NCBI RefSeq assembly: GCF_028609805.1
Contig: NZ_CP063189.1
Span: 2,046,001 to 2,110,000 of the forward strand
Direction: 5' to 3'
DNA from: Corynebacterium massiliense DSM 45435
GTDB lineage: Bacteria > Actinomycetota > Actinomycetes > Mycobacteriales > Mycobacteriaceae
DNA length: 64,000 bases
This document shows, piece after piece, positions 1 to 10,397 of the stretch (the first letter of the stretch is position 1; each line of letters starts with the position of its first letter). Both the position numbers and the translations under genes were made by a program. The notes under the pieces are model-generated. The model was given only the letters and a program-made list of their open reading frames with translations. It did not search any database and was not told the origin of the DNA.

Positions 1-101
1 TCGGCGAACTCAGCACGGTCTGCCGAGGTGACCTCATCGTCCGTGTTTTCAGGGGCGCCGGGATTGTCCGACATTCCCGGCATTCCGTTGGACTGAGTCA
101 T
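1..101 (-). CDS. grpE: GrpE nucleotide exchange factor, N-terminal part only
   Basis: GrpE releases ADP from DnaK in the Hsp70 cycle. Only the first 33 codons are in the window; the gene runs off the left edge. The visible N-terminus begins MTQSNGMPGMSDNPG and is rich in Asp, Glu and Gly, as expected of the disordered GrpE N-terminus. The ATG at 101-99 directly follows the dnaK stop codon at 104-102 with no spacer, so the two genes are translationally coupled in a dnaK-grpE operon. The identification rests mainly on this position, because the conserved GrpE core lies outside the window. Confidence 0.85.
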   Translation of the reverse strand, partial: MTQSNGMPGMSDNPGAPENTDDEVTSADRAEFA

Positions 102-1958
<1,857 letters not shown>

Positions 1959-2009
1959 AGTGTGTGAGCTCCTTCTACGTTGAGTTCGTTGTAACTTCTA
2001 CCGAGTGAG

Positions 2010-2030
2010 GTTGACTGTTTGCGACTCAAC
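2010..2030. promoter_or_regulatory. HAIR operator (HspR site), proximal copy
   Basis: The arms are GTTGACT-N7-ACTCAAC, one base from symmetry. They match the HspR-associated inverted repeat CTTGAGT-N7-ACTCAAG. The site lies about 52 bp upstream of the dnaK start, where HspR would block transcription. HspR itself is not in this window. Confidence 0.75.
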
Positions 2031-2084
2031 TTCACGCGGTCACGGAAGACACTGTAACAAAAGATTTCTCGCGTGTGCCGCGTT

Positions 2085-2105
2085 CTTGAGTGCGCGTCAC
2101 TCAAC
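2085..2105. promoter_or_regulatory. HAIR operator (HspR site), distal copy
   Basis: The sequence is CTTGAGT-N7-ACTCAAC, 13 of 14 arm bases of the HAIR consensus. It lies immediately downstream of the SigH-type -10 element at 2115-2110 on the minus strand, so bound HspR would cover the transcription start. Confidence 0.85.
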
Positions 2106-2109
2106 CCAT

Positions 2110-2138
2110 ACAACGCGACATTTTCAAAACTTGTTCCC
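2110..2138 (-). promoter_or_regulatory. SigH-type stress promoter of dnaK
   Basis: On the minus strand GGGAAC (2138-2133) and CGTTGT (2115-2110) are separated by 17 bp. This fits the SigH class GGAA/CGTT. The transcript would have a leader of about 150 nt running through both HAIR sites. Confidence 0.7.
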
Positions 2139-2193
2139 GGTTCGCTCAACTTTTTTGTTTGCGCTGGTGATGGCATCCTGCCGAAGTGCCCCC

Positions 2194-2262
2194 TGCAACT
2201 CGTTGACCCAGAAAGAGCCAATTTGAGCGCCAAACACCGCCACTGTGGGTCAACGAGTTGCA
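2194..2262. repeat. 17-bp perfect inverted repeat, 35-bp spacer
   Basis: TGCAACTCGTTGACCCA (2194-2210) faces its exact reverse complement (2246-2262). The spacer is 35 bp. It lies upstream of the dnaK SigH promoter in non-coding DNA. There is no T-run, so it is not an obvious terminator. It may be the footprint of a small mobile repeat or a large operator; the function is unknown. Confidence 0.7.
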
Positions 2263-2362
2263 CGCGCCGCTGAACAAAGCGAGCCACCCCCGCCAAGAAC
2301 ACAGCCGAAAAATCAGCCGGAAAAATTTGCCGTTCCCGCTGCGAATACTCGGCCTACACCCC

Positions 2363-2391
2363 TATACTGACTGGAAATTTTACGATATACA
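2363..2391 (+). promoter_or_regulatory. Candidate putA promoter -10 elements
   Basis: Two good -10 hexamers, TATACT (2363-2368) and TATACA (2386-2391), occur in an AT-rich patch. No clear -35 was recognised. Either would give a leader of about 350 nt for putA. Confidence 0.35.
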
Positions 2392-2399
2392 TAACAAGT

Positions 2400-2744
2400 G
2401 AAATGTGACTTGAGCCGCGTCACACCGGTGCCCGCTCGCGGGTGCGTGCCCCTCACAACGAGCGGTCCACCAGGGATGATGCGGCTTAAGGCATGCCCCG
2501 GGGTTTCTTCCCTCCACGCGTTTCCGAAAGCTCAGCAAAGCGGATGGGGAAACGCGAGTACATGGAGGAAGAGCCCAGACATGACCCGGTTCATGACATG
2601 AAAGGACGGATCCCCTTTTGGCGTTTTCTAGCGATCGGCCACCCGTCGTGCGTTGACGTTGAGCGTTGACCTCGCACTCCATCGCAATCCCTTTCCCTCC
2701 CCGAATCCCCTTTGACCACCTACGCACGAAAGCAGAGGTTCGAC
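2400..2744 (+). other. putA leader: Non-coding stretch before putA, possible structured leader
   Basis: No convincing gene was found here. Several hairpins are visible. TGTGAC/GTCACA pairs at 2404-2409 and 2419-2424. A long two-step stem has its left arm at 2507-2525 and its right arm at 2548-2571: the inner helix is CGCGTTTCC/GGAAACGCG and the outer helix is CTTCC(C)TCCA/TGGAGGAAG with a bulge. An AGAGG ribosome site at about 2734-2738 precedes the ATG. The hairpins suggest RNA-level control of putA, but no known riboswitch class was recognised. Confidence 0.4.
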
Positions 2745-5700
2745 ATGACGAACGATCCGTACACCCCGCTGGCTGATTCCGACCAGGCAGACGCGGTTGT
2801 CGATGACGCAGTCCAGCTCGCCCGCACCTGGCTGTCCGCGACGGAAGACGAAGACGATCAGGCCACCGAGCAGCTCGCTGACCTGCTGCGCTCGGATCAG
2901 GGCATCAAGTTCACGATGGACTTCGTGGATCGCGTCATGCGCCCGGAGGACGACAAGACCGCGGCCGACGCCCTCAACACCATTAACCAGGAGTTCGACC
3001 CGGCCTTCCTCGGCCGCGTCAACGCGCTGATGATCGGCGCGGGCGCCTTCTTCGGCCCCATCCTGCCGAATCTGGTCATGCCGCTCGCCCGCATGCGCAT
3101 GCGCCAGATGGTCGGCCACCTCGTCCTCGACGCCGAGTCCGACGCGCTCAACACCACGCTGGACAAGGCCAAGGAATCGGGCGAGCAGCTCAACCTGAAC
3201 CTCCTCGGCGAGATGGTCCTCGGTGAGGAAGAGGCGCAGCGCCGCAGCAAGAACATCCTCAACCTCATCCGCAATCCGCGCGTGACGTACGTGTCCGTGA
3301 AGGCATCGTCAGTCGTTGCGCAGCTTAACCAGTGGGACATCGACGGTTCCGTCGACCGACTGAAGGATCGCCTGCGCCCGCTGTACGAAGAGGCCGTCAA
3401 GCGCAGCCCGAACGTGTTCATCAACATGGACATGGAGGAATACCACGACCTCCACCTGACCATCCGCCTGTTCAAGGAGCTCATCAGCGAGCCGGACTTC
3501 AAGAACCTGGAGACCGGCATCGTGCTGCAGGCCTACCTGCCGGATACCTTCGAGGCCATCCAGGACCTTGCACAGTTTGCCAAGGAGCGCGTGGCCGACG
3601 GCGGCGCCCCGATCAAGATCCGCCTGGTCAAGGGCGCGAACCTCTCCATGGAGCACGTCCAGGGCGAGGTCCACAACTGGCCGGTCGCCCCATACGTCAC
3701 CAAGGCGGAGGTCGACGCCAACTACTACCGCCTGCTCGACTACGTGGTCCGCGAGGAGTTCGCGGGCTGCCTGCGCATCGGCGTGGCCACCCACAACCTC
3801 TACACCGCCGCCTTCGCCTACCACCTGGGCGTCAAGCGCGGCGTGCTGGACATGCTCGACTCCGAGATGCTGCAGGGCATGTCCCCGGCCCAGCAGGCCG
3901 CGGTGCGCGACTTCTTCTCCGGCCGCCAGATCCTCTACACCCCGGTGGTCCACATGGAGGACTTCGACGTCGCCGTGAGCTACCTGGTGCGCCGCCTTGA
4001 GGAGAACTCCGCCTCCCAGAACTTCCTGTACGCCCTGTTCGCCCCGGAAGAAGAGGGCAACAATGGCCGCACCCCGCTGGAGGATCAGGAGGCGTTCTTC
4101 CGCAACGCCGTGGACACCCGCTGGGACACTTTCGCCGGCGCGCGCCGCGACCAGAACCGCAAGGAAGAGATCGGTTCCGGCCGCCAGGCGGAGCAGACCG
4201 GCCGCTTCAACAACGAGCCGGACACCGACCCGGCGCTGCAGCCCAACCGCGAGTGGGCGCTCGAGGCGCTGGCCAACAACCCGGGCGAGTCCACCGTCGA
4301 AGAGGTCTCGGACGTCTCCACCATCGACGCCGCGGTGGCCAAGGCCAAGGAGCTGTCCCGCGACTGGTCCGCTAAGACCGGCGCGGAGCGCGCGGACGTG
4401 CTGGAAAAGATCGGCGACAAGCTGGCCGATCACCGCAATGACCTCATCTCCGTCGCCGCCTGGGAGGCCAACAAGACGGTCACCCAGACCGACCCGGAGG
4501 TCTCCGAGGCCATCGACTTCTGCGCGTACTACGGCTACTGCGCCCGCCAGATCGACAAGTCCCGCTCGGAGTTCACCCCGAACCAGGTCACCGTGGTGGT
4601 CCCGCCGTGGAACTTCCCCATCGCCATCCCGACCGGCGGCATGATGGCCGCGCTGGCGGCGGGTTCCGCCGTCATCATCAAGCCGGCCCCGCAGGTCGTC
4701 CACTGTGCGGAGTTCGTGGTCAAGTTCATCCACGAGGCCCTCGACGAGCTCGGCCTGGACCGCGATCTGGTCCAGCTGGTCTACACCGACGAGGGCGACG
4801 CCGGTAAGGCGCTCATCTCCCACGACGAGGTCGACGCGGTCATCCTCACCGGCGCGTCCGATACGGGCAAGCTTTTCCGCTCCTGGGATCCGGAGATGAA
4901 CCTCATGGCGGAGACCTCGGGCAAGAACTCGCTCATCATCACCCCGTCCGCCGACCCGGATCTGGCCATCAATGACCTCTACCAGTCCGCGTTCGGCCAC
5001 TCCGGCCAGAAATGTTCCGCGTCCTCGCTCGTCATCTTCGTCGGCAGCGCCGGCGAGTCCGAGCGTCTGCGCAACCAGCTTCTCGATGCCGTGCGCACCC
5101 TCAAGGTCGGCTACGGCAAGGACATCGAGACCACCATGAACGGCCTGTGCGAGCCGCCGAGTGACAAGCTCAAGCGCGGCCTGACCCAGCTCGAGCCGGG
5201 TGAGAAGTGGCTGCTGGAGCCGGAGCAGCTTGACGATGAAGGCCTGCTGTGGACCCCGGGCGTACGCGACGACGTGCAGCCGGGCTCCTGGTACCACCTC
5301 AACGAGTGCTTCGGTCCGGTGCTGGGCATCATGCACGCGAAGGACCTGGACGAGGCCATCAAGTGGCAGAACTCCACCGGCTTCGGTCTGACCGGCGGCA
5401 TCCACTCCCTGGACGACGACGAGATCGCTTACTGGATGGAGCGCGTCGAGGTGGGCAACGCGTATGTCAACCGCGGCATTACCGGCGCCATCGTCCAGCG
5501 TCAGCCGTTCGGCGGCTGGAAGAAGTCGGTCATGGGCCCGGGCGCGAAGGCGGGCGGCCCGAACTACGTCGCGCAGATGGGCACCTGGGCGGATGGCCGG
5601 TTGGAGCCACAGGACGTGGACATCAACGCCTACATCGCCAAGCACCTGCGTCAGATCACCGACCGCGCGCACTCCTCCATGTCCGAAGAGGACATCGAGT

Positions 5701-6215
5701 GGCTGTGGCGCGCCGCGGAACTGGACCAGCTGGCCTGGCAGGACGAGTTCGGCCGCATGCACGACCGCACCGGCCTGGTCTCGGAGGCGAACATCTTCCG
5801 CTACACGCCGTTCCTCGGCGGCCTGCGCGTGCGCGTGGGTAAGAACTACCACCTGCGCGACGTGATGCGCCAGATCCTCGCAGCCCTGCGCGCCGGCGTG
5901 GACATCCACTTCAGCGCCGCGTCCCAGGAAGCACACGAGCTGGAGGGCATGGGCATCGAGGTGCGCGACATCTCGGACGAGGATTTCGCCCGCGAGATCG
6001 CCCAGACCCCGTCCACCCGCGTGCGTACGCTTGGCGATGTCGCCCCGCAGCTGCGCAAGGCAGCCGTGAAGTCCAACTCCGTTGTGCTGGACCACCCGGT
6101 CATGGCGGACGGCCGCCGCGAGATGCTGCCGTTCCTGCTCGAGCAGGCGGTCTCCGTCACGATGCACCGCTTCGGCATCATCCGCGAGACCGGCCGGATC
6201 GAGCGCCGGAAGTAA
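2745..6215 (+). CDS. putA: Bifunctional proline dehydrogenase / P5C dehydrogenase PutA
   Basis: It oxidises proline to pyrroline-5-carboxylate (FAD) and then to glutamate (NAD), allowing proline use as carbon and nitrogen source. The proline dehydrogenase barrel occupies roughly residues 100-470 (IKIRLVKGANL, YLVRRLEENSASQNFL). The aldehyde dehydrogenase domain follows, with PPWNFPIAIPTGGMMAAL, AETSGKNSLI and the catalytic Cys in GHSGQKCSAS near residue 757. A C-terminal extension reaches residue 1156, as in long actinobacterial PutA. The ATG at 2745 was preferred over a TTG 33 bp upstream because it has the AGAGG ribosome site. No N-terminal DNA-binding domain was recognised, so autoregulation is unlikely. 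Confidence 0.96.
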   Translation: MTNDPYTPLADSDQADAVVDDAVQLARTWLSATEDEDDQATEQLADLLRSDQGIKFTMDFVDRVMRPEDDKTAADALNTINQEFDPAFLGRVNALMIGAGAFFGPILPNLVMPLARMRMRQMVGHLVLDAESDALNTTLDKAKESGEQLNLNLLGEMVLGEEEAQRRSKNILNLIRNPRVTYVSVKASSVVAQLNQWDIDGSVDRLKDRLRPLYEEAVKRSPNVFINMDMEEYHDLHLTIRLFKELISEPDFKNLETGIVLQAYLPDTFEAIQDLAQFAKERVADGGAPIKIRLVKGANLSMEHVQGEVHNWPVAPYVTKAEVDANYYRLLDYVVREEFAGCLRIGVATHNLYTAAFAYHLGVKRGVLDMLDSEMLQGMSPAQQAAVRDFFSGRQILYTPVVHMEDFDVAVSYLVRRLEENSASQNFLYALFAPEEEGNNGRTPLEDQEAFFRNAVDTRWDTFAGARRDQNRKEEIGSGRQAEQTGRFNNEPDTDPALQPNREWALEALANNPGESTVEEVSDVSTIDAAVAKAKELSRDWSAKTGAERADVLEKIGDKLADHRNDLISVAAWEANKTVTQTDPEVSEAIDFCAYYGYCARQIDKSRSEFTPNQVTVVVPPWNFPIAIPTGGMMAALAAGSAVIIKPAPQVVHCAEFVVKFIHEALDELGLDRDLVQLVYTDEGDAGKALISHDEVDAVILTGASDTGKLFRSWDPEMNLMAETSGKNSLIITPSADPDLAINDLYQSAFGHSGQKCSASSLVIFVGSAGESERLRNQLLDAVRTLKVGYGKDIETTMNGLCEPPSDKLKRGLTQLEPGEKWLLEPEQLDDEGLLWTPGVRDDVQPGSWYHLNECFGPVLGIMHAKDLDEAIKWQNSTGFGLTGGIHSLDDDEIAYWMERVEVGNAYVNRGITGAIVQRQPFGGWKKSVMGPGAKAGGPNYVAQMGTWADGRLEPQDVDINAYIAKHLRQITDRAHSSMSEEDIEWLWRAAELDQLAWQDEFGRMHDRTGLVSEANIFRYTPFLGGLRVRVGKNYHLRDVMRQILAALRAGVDIHFSAASQEAHELEGMGIEVRDISDEDFAREIAQTPSTRVRTLGDVAPQLRKAAVKSNSVVLDHPVMADGRREMLPFLLEQAVSVTMHRFGIIRETGRIERRK

Positions 6216-6223
6216 AGGAAAGT

Positions 6224-6254
6224 CCCTGCCCACGTTGTGGCATAGTGGGCAGGG
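6224..6254 (+). promoter_or_regulatory. Leaderless promoter inside a 10-bp inverted repeat
   Basis: CCCTGCCCAC (6224-6233) and GTGGGCAGGG (6245-6254) are perfect inverted arms. Between and over them lies an extended -10, TGG-CATAGT (hexamer 6241-6246), placing the transcription start close to the ATG at 6255. The palindrome could be an operator or the putA terminator stem, although no T-run follows. Confidence 0.5.
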
Positions 6255-7607
6255 ATGACTACACAAAACCGATCGCAGGAGGCACCGGATCAGAAGTCGG
6301 TGCCTCTGTCCCAAAGGCTGAAAGAGGATGAGGCGGCCGAGAAGTCGCGCGACAGTGACGTGGGCAAGCGCCTCGTCTCCCACGACGACGCCGGCGTCGG
6401 CCGCGAGGCCGCCCGCGGCGAGCCCACCGCGAATGACCGCAAGACGCGCGTCATCGCAAACGACTTCAAGGACGGCGCCAAGTGGTCCGGCGTCTTCATT
6501 TTGCTGGTCGCCGGCATCGCCTTGGCGCTCTACCTGCTCAAGTTCATCTGGGTAGGCCTACTGCCGGTCATCCTGGCGCTCCTGGTCGCCTCGGTGCTCT
6601 ACCCCGTCGCCGCGTTCCTGCGCCGCTACAAATTCCCGCGCGCGCTGGCCGCGCTGACGACCATCCTGGGCGCCTTCCTCATCGCGGCGGGCCTGTTTTC
6701 CGCCATGGCGCCGGTGGTGCGCAGCCAGGGCTCTGACCTGCTCCAGCAGGCGGAAGACGGCATCCGCCAGCTGCCGTCCATGATGGAGGACCTCCCGTTC
6801 GAGGTGGACACCTCCCAGCTGCAGCAGGTGATTAACGATGGCCTCGATTTCTTGAAGGGCCAGTCCTCGCGGATCGCGTCCGGCGTAATGACTGGTGTTT
6901 CCTTCGCCACGTCGTTCTTCACCGCGCTGTTTGTCATGCTCGTGGTCACCTTCTTCTTCCTGAAGGACGGCGACCGCTTCCTGCCGTGGATGCGCAAGTA
7001 CACCGGCAGCGCCATCGGCTGGCACGGCACCGAGCTGTTCAACCGCATCTGGAAGTCCCTGTCGGGCTTCATCCAGGCCCAGGCCATCGTGTCCTTCGTC
7101 GACGCGGTGTTCATCGGCCTCGGCCTGTGGGCCCTGCAGGTGCCGCTGGCCCTCGTCATCGCCGTGGTGACCTTCTTCGCCGGCTTCATCCCGATTATCG
7201 GTGCCGTCTCCGCCGGCGCCCTGGCCGTCATCATCGCGCTGGTGACCAACGGCCTGACCAACGCGCTGCTCGCGCTGCTGCTCATCATCCTGGTCCAGCA
7301 GCTGGAGGGCAACGTGCTCTCGCCGATGCTGCAGTCCAAGGCGATGGGCCTGCACGCAGCCATCATTCTGCTGTCCGTGACCGTGGGCTCCGCGCTGGCG
7401 GGCATCGTTGGCGCGTTCCTCGCCGTCCCGGTTGCCGCCACCATCGCGGTGGTGCTGCGCTACCACGCCGAGATGATGTCGCTGCGCTCCGGTGAGATTG
7501 GCCCGGCCGACATCGAGATTCAGACCGCCGGCGACATCCACGATGAGTCTTCGCCGCGCAACAAGGTGCACCAGCTCTACGAGGAGCTGGAAGGCGTGGG
7601 CTATTAA
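6255..7607 (+). CDS. AI-2E family (PerM-like) membrane permease
   Basis: This is a 450-residue polytopic inner-membrane protein of the AI-2E transporter/PerM family; members export varied substrates and this one's is unknown. A charged cytoplasmic N-terminus (about 75 residues) precedes hydrophobic pairs near residues 80-150. A soluble segment follows, then a second hydrophobic cluster (about 215-400) with GFIPIIGAVSAGALAVI and LVQQLEGNVLSPMLQSKAMGLH, the family signature. A cytoplasmic tail closes the protein. It starts 39 bp after putA but has its own leaderless promoter. It ends 10 bp from the convergent nucleosidase gene. Confidence 0.85.
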   Translation: MTTQNRSQEAPDQKSVPLSQRLKEDEAAEKSRDSDVGKRLVSHDDAGVGREAARGEPTANDRKTRVIANDFKDGAKWSGVFILLVAGIALALYLLKFIWVGLLPVILALLVASVLYPVAAFLRRYKFPRALAALTTILGAFLIAAGLFSAMAPVVRSQGSDLLQQAEDGIRQLPSMMEDLPFEVDTSQLQQVINDGLDFLKGQSSRIASGVMTGVSFATSFFTALFVMLVVTFFFLKDGDRFLPWMRKYTGSAIGWHGTELFNRIWKSLSGFIQAQAIVSFVDAVFIGLGLWALQVPLALVIAVVTFFAGFIPIIGAVSAGALAVIIALVTNGLTNALLALLLIILVQQLEGNVLSPMLQSKAMGLHAAIILLSVTVGSALAGIVGAFLAVPVAATIAVVLRYHAEMMSLRSGEIGPADIEIQTAGDIHDESSPRNKVHQLYEELEGVGY

Positions 7608-7617
7608 GGCTCTCGCC

Positions 7618-8205
7618 CTACTGCGCGAGGACCGTGTCGATGGCCTCGCGCAGCTGCACGGCCGCGCGCTTGAGCTGCGGCGCCCAGTTGCCGTGTGAAT
7701 CCTCGTTCGCGTTGTCGCTGACCTGCTTGAGCAGGGTGACGGGCACGCCCATCTCGCCGCACACCGCGGCAAGCGCGTAGCCTTCCATGTCCACCAGGGC
7801 GGCGTCGCGCGCGAGGCGTTCGCGGGTGGCGGTATCACTGACGAACATGTCGCCGGTGGCTAGCCCGGCGGTGGGGAGCACGCCCGTGGTCTGCATCTGG
7901 ATCACGCGCGGAAGCAGGTGCTTGTCGATGCCGCTGATGTTGTCCAGGTAGAAATCGTGCTGGAAGACGCGGTCGATCTCGTAGACGCCCGCCATCCCGT
8001 CGCGCACGGCACCGGCGGTGCCGACGTTGATTACGCGCGAGGGCAGGCAGCCGCGCTCGCGGGCGGCGGTGAGCTCGGCGGTCAGCCGCATCGTGGCGGT
8101 GATGGTGCCGATGCCGGTGAGAAGGAGCGGCACGCCGTCGGGAAGGCGCTCGGCCTCCCCGTCCACGGCGGCGACGAACAGGGGCTGGTCAGCGATGCAT
8201 TCCAT
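7618..8205 (-). CDS. Nucleosidase / nucleoside phosphorylase family protein
   Basis: This 195-residue protein is of the PNP/UDP family (PF01048), probably a nucleosidase that cleaves the N-glycosidic bond of a purine-related nucleoside. It shows LLTGIGTITATMRLTAEL, VINVGTAGAV, the catalytic-acid segment ALVDMEGYALAAV and a C-terminal SDNANEDS motif carrying the family Asp. The substrate (methylthioadenosine, adenosylhomocysteine or futalosine-like) cannot be read from the sequence. It lies 21 bp downstream of cysN on the same strand but has a strong leaderless promoter inside the gap, so it may be transcribed independently. An SAH/MTA role would fit beside sulfur assimilation. Confidence 0.8.
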   Translation of the reverse strand: MECIADQPLFVAAVDGEAERLPDGVPLLLTGIGTITATMRLTAELTAARERGCLPSRVINVGTAGAVRDGMAGVYEIDRVFQHDFYLDNISGIDKHLLPRVIQMQTTGVLPTAGLATGDMFVSDTATRERLARDAALVDMEGYALAAVCGEMGVPVTLLKQVSDNANEDSHGNWAPQLKRAAVQLREAIDTVLAQ

Positions 8206-8213
8206 GGTCTACG

Positions 8214-8219
8214 ACTGTA
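8214..8219 (-). promoter_or_regulatory. Leaderless -10 (TACAGT) of the nucleosidase gene
   Basis: TACAGT on the minus strand ends 8 nt before the ATG at 8205, placing the likely transcription start at or next to the A of ATG. No ribosome site is visible. Confidence 0.6.
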
Positions 8220-8226
8220 GCCGCGC

Positions 8227-9498
8227 CTACTGGAGCCGGTGGCCGACGAAACCGGCGGCCAGGGTGTTGCCGCTCGACTGGTCGATGAGCAGGAAGCTGC
8301 CCACCGCGCCGCGGGCGGCGTAATCCTCGACCGGCAGCTCGGTGGCGGTCTGGATCGTGACGTGCGAGACGTCGTTCATTTCCACCGCATCCGGATGCTC
8401 GGTTGGGGCCTCGCCGGCCGGGTCAAGGGTGCGCTCAATGGCGGACACGCGCGCCTTGACCAACGCGGACCCGTAGCGCAGCTTGTACATCTGGCCGGCG
8501 CGCACGTCCTTGTCGGTCAGGCCAACGAGCGTGGCGGAAAACTCGCGGACGGCCTCCGGGCGATCCGCGCCGGTGATGAGGTCGCCGCGGGCGAGATCGA
8601 TGTCATCGGCAAGCAGCAGCGTCACCGAGTCGCCGGTGGTGGCGCGCTCGGCGGAGGCGGGACGCGCGGCTTCGTCACCCGGCACGTCGATGCCGGTCAC
8701 GGTAGTGGTCCGCCCGCCCGGGGCAGAGACCTCGTCGCCGACGGCGATGGTGCCCGCCTTGATGCGGCCGGCGTAGCCGCGGTAGTCGGTGGAATGCTCG
8801 CGGATGACGTGCTGGACGGGGAAGCGGAAGTCGAGATCCTCGGCGCGGCCGCCAGTCACCGGGGTGAACTCGAGCACGCCCAGGACCGTCGGGCCGTCGT
8901 ACCACGGCATGTTCTCCGACTTCTCTGCGACGTTGTCGCCGCGCAGCGCGGAGATCGGGATGACGGTCGTATCCGTGATGCCGAGCCGGTCGGTGATCTC
9001 CGCGATCTTCTTCTCAATGTCGCGGAAGACCTGCTCGTCGTAGTCCACCAGGTCGACCTTGTTCACCGCGAGGACCACGTGGCGCACGCCCAACAGTGCG
9101 GCGGCGTTCAAGTGGCGGTAGGTCTGCTCGACGATGCCGTGGCGGGCATCGAGAAGCAGCACGACCAGCTGGGAGGTGGACATGCCGGTCACGGTGTTGC
9201 GGGTGTACTGCACGTGGCCGGGGGTATCGGCCAGGATGAAGGACCGCTTGTCGGTGGCGAAGTAGCGGTAGGCCACGTCGATGGTGATGCCCTGCTCGCG
9301 CTCGGCACGCAGGCCATCGACAAGCAGGGAAAAATCCATGCCGTCGAAGCCGCGGTCGGCGGAGGAGCGCTCGACGGACTCGAGCTGATCCACCAGCACC
9401 GACTTGGTGTCGTGGAGGAGGCGGCCGACGAAGGTGGACTTGCCGTCGTCGACGGAACCGGCCGTGCACAGGCGCAGGGTTTCCCGGGTTTCAAACAT
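8227..9498 (-). CDS. cysN: Sulfate adenylyltransferase large subunit (GTPase) CysN
   Basis: CysN is the GTPase that powers CysD-catalysed formation of adenosine phosphosulfate from ATP and sulfate. At 423 residues it shows the translation-factor GTPase signature: GSVDDGKSTFVGRLL (P-loop, about residues 14-28), DTPGHVQYTRN and NKVDLVDY. EF-Tu-like beta-barrel domains follow. There is no C-terminal CysC (APS kinase) fusion, unlike many mycobacterial CysNC proteins. The start overlaps the cysD stop as TAATG, so the two subunits are translationally coupled. Confidence 0.97.
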   Translation of the reverse strand: MFETRETLRLCTAGSVDDGKSTFVGRLLHDTKSVLVDQLESVERSSADRGFDGMDFSLLVDGLRAEREQGITIDVAYRYFATDKRSFILADTPGHVQYTRNTVTGMSTSQLVVLLLDARHGIVEQTYRHLNAAALLGVRHVVLAVNKVDLVDYDEQVFRDIEKKIAEITDRLGITDTTVIPISALRGDNVAEKSENMPWYDGPTVLGVLEFTPVTGGRAEDLDFRFPVQHVIREHSTDYRGYAGRIKAGTIAVGDEVSAPGGRTTTVTGIDVPGDEAARPASAERATTGDSVTLLLADDIDLARGDLITGADRPEAVREFSATLVGLTDKDVRAGQMYKLRYGSALVKARVSAIERTLDPAGEAPTEHPDAVEMNDVSHVTIQTATELPVEDYAARGAVGSFLLIDQSSGNTLAAGFVGHRLQ

Positions 9499-10397
9499 TA
9501 GAAGTAGCCCTCCTTCTTGCGGTCCTCCATGGCGGACTCGGACAGCTTGTCATCGGCACGCGTGGCGCCGCGTTCGGACAGGGTGGATGCGGAGATTTCC
9601 TTCAGCACCTCCGCGGGGGTGGCGGCGGTAGATTCCACGGCGCCGGTGCAGCTCATGTCGCCGACGGTGCGGTAGCGCACGGTCTTGGTCTGCAGCTCCT
9701 CGCCGTCCTGCGGGCCGCCCCACTCGCCCGGCGCGAGCCACATGCCGTTGCGGTTGAACAGCTCGCGCTCATGGGAGTAGTAGATAGGCGGCAGCTCGAG
9801 GTCGCGGGCGCCGATGTATTCCCAGATGTCGGTCTCGGTCCAGTTGGAGATGGGGAACACGCGGATGTTTTCGCCGGCCATCTTGCCACCGTTGTAGAGG
9901 TCCCACAGCTCGGGGCGCTGGCGGCGCGGATCCCAGCCGCCGAAGGAGTCGCGCACGGAGAAGATGCGCTCCTTGGCACGGGCGCGTTCCTCGTCGCGGC
10001 GGGCGCCGCCGAGCACCGCGTCATAGCCGCGCTCGTTGATGGTCTCCACCAGCGGGACGGACTGCAGCGGGTTGCGGGTGCCGTCGGGGCGCTCCTGGAG
10101 GTCGCCGCGGTCGATCCAGTCCTGGACCTTGGCCACGTGCAGGCGGGCGCCGGTCTTTTCCACGAGCTGGTCGCGGAACTCGATGACCTCCGGGAAGTTG
10201 TGCCCGGTGTCCACGTGGAGGAGTTCGAAGGGGACGGTCGCCGGGGCGAAGGCGCGGCGGGCCAGTTCGAAGACCACCACGGAGTCCTTGCCACCGGAAA
10301 ACAGCAGCCCGACCTTGTCGAACTGCCCGGCGACCTCGCGCAGGATGTGGATGGATTCGGCCTCTAGGTCATGAAGGTGTGGGGAAAGTGAAGTCAT
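9498..10397 (-). CDS. cysD: Sulfate adenylyltransferase small subunit CysD
   Basis: CysD is the catalytic ATP-pyrophosphatase subunit of sulfate activation. This 299-residue protein has the PP-loop LLFSGGKDSVVV near residues 30-41. It also has RRDEERARAKERIFS and FPISNWTETDIWEYI, both typical of CysD. The ATG at 10397 was chosen over an in-frame start 18 bp upstream because it shares its A with the cysH stop codon (TAATG), as at the cysD-cysN junction. It forms a tight cysH-cysD-cysN operon. Confidence 0.97.
   Translation of the reverse strand: MTSLSPHLHDLEAESIHILREVAGQFDKVGLLFSGGKDSVVVFELARRAFAPATVPFELLHVDTGHNFPEVIEFRDQLVEKTGARLHVAKVQDWIDRGDLQERPDGTRNPLQSVPLVETINERGYDAVLGGARRDEERARAKERIFSVRDSFGGWDPRRQRPELWDLYNGGKMAGENIRVFPISNWTETDIWEYIGARDLELPPIYYSHERELFNRNGMWLAPGEWGGPQDGEELQTKTVRYRTVGDMSCTGAVESTAATPAEVLKEISASTLSERGATRADDKLSESAMEDRKKEGYF

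Noticed and set aside
2404..2424. TGTGAC/GTCACA as a GlxR (CRP-type) site
   Set aside because: The GlxR consensus needs a 6-bp spacer between TGTGA and TCACA; here it is 11 bp. It was kept only as a hairpin.
2398..2601. 67-codon frame in the region before putA
   Set aside because: It has no ribosome site, no recognisable similarity and overlaps the hairpins. It was treated as non-coding.
3309..6383. 1024-codon open frame antisense to putA
   Set aside because: It mirrors the putA third-position GC bias. Its composition is biased to Val, Asp, His and Arg without any domain.
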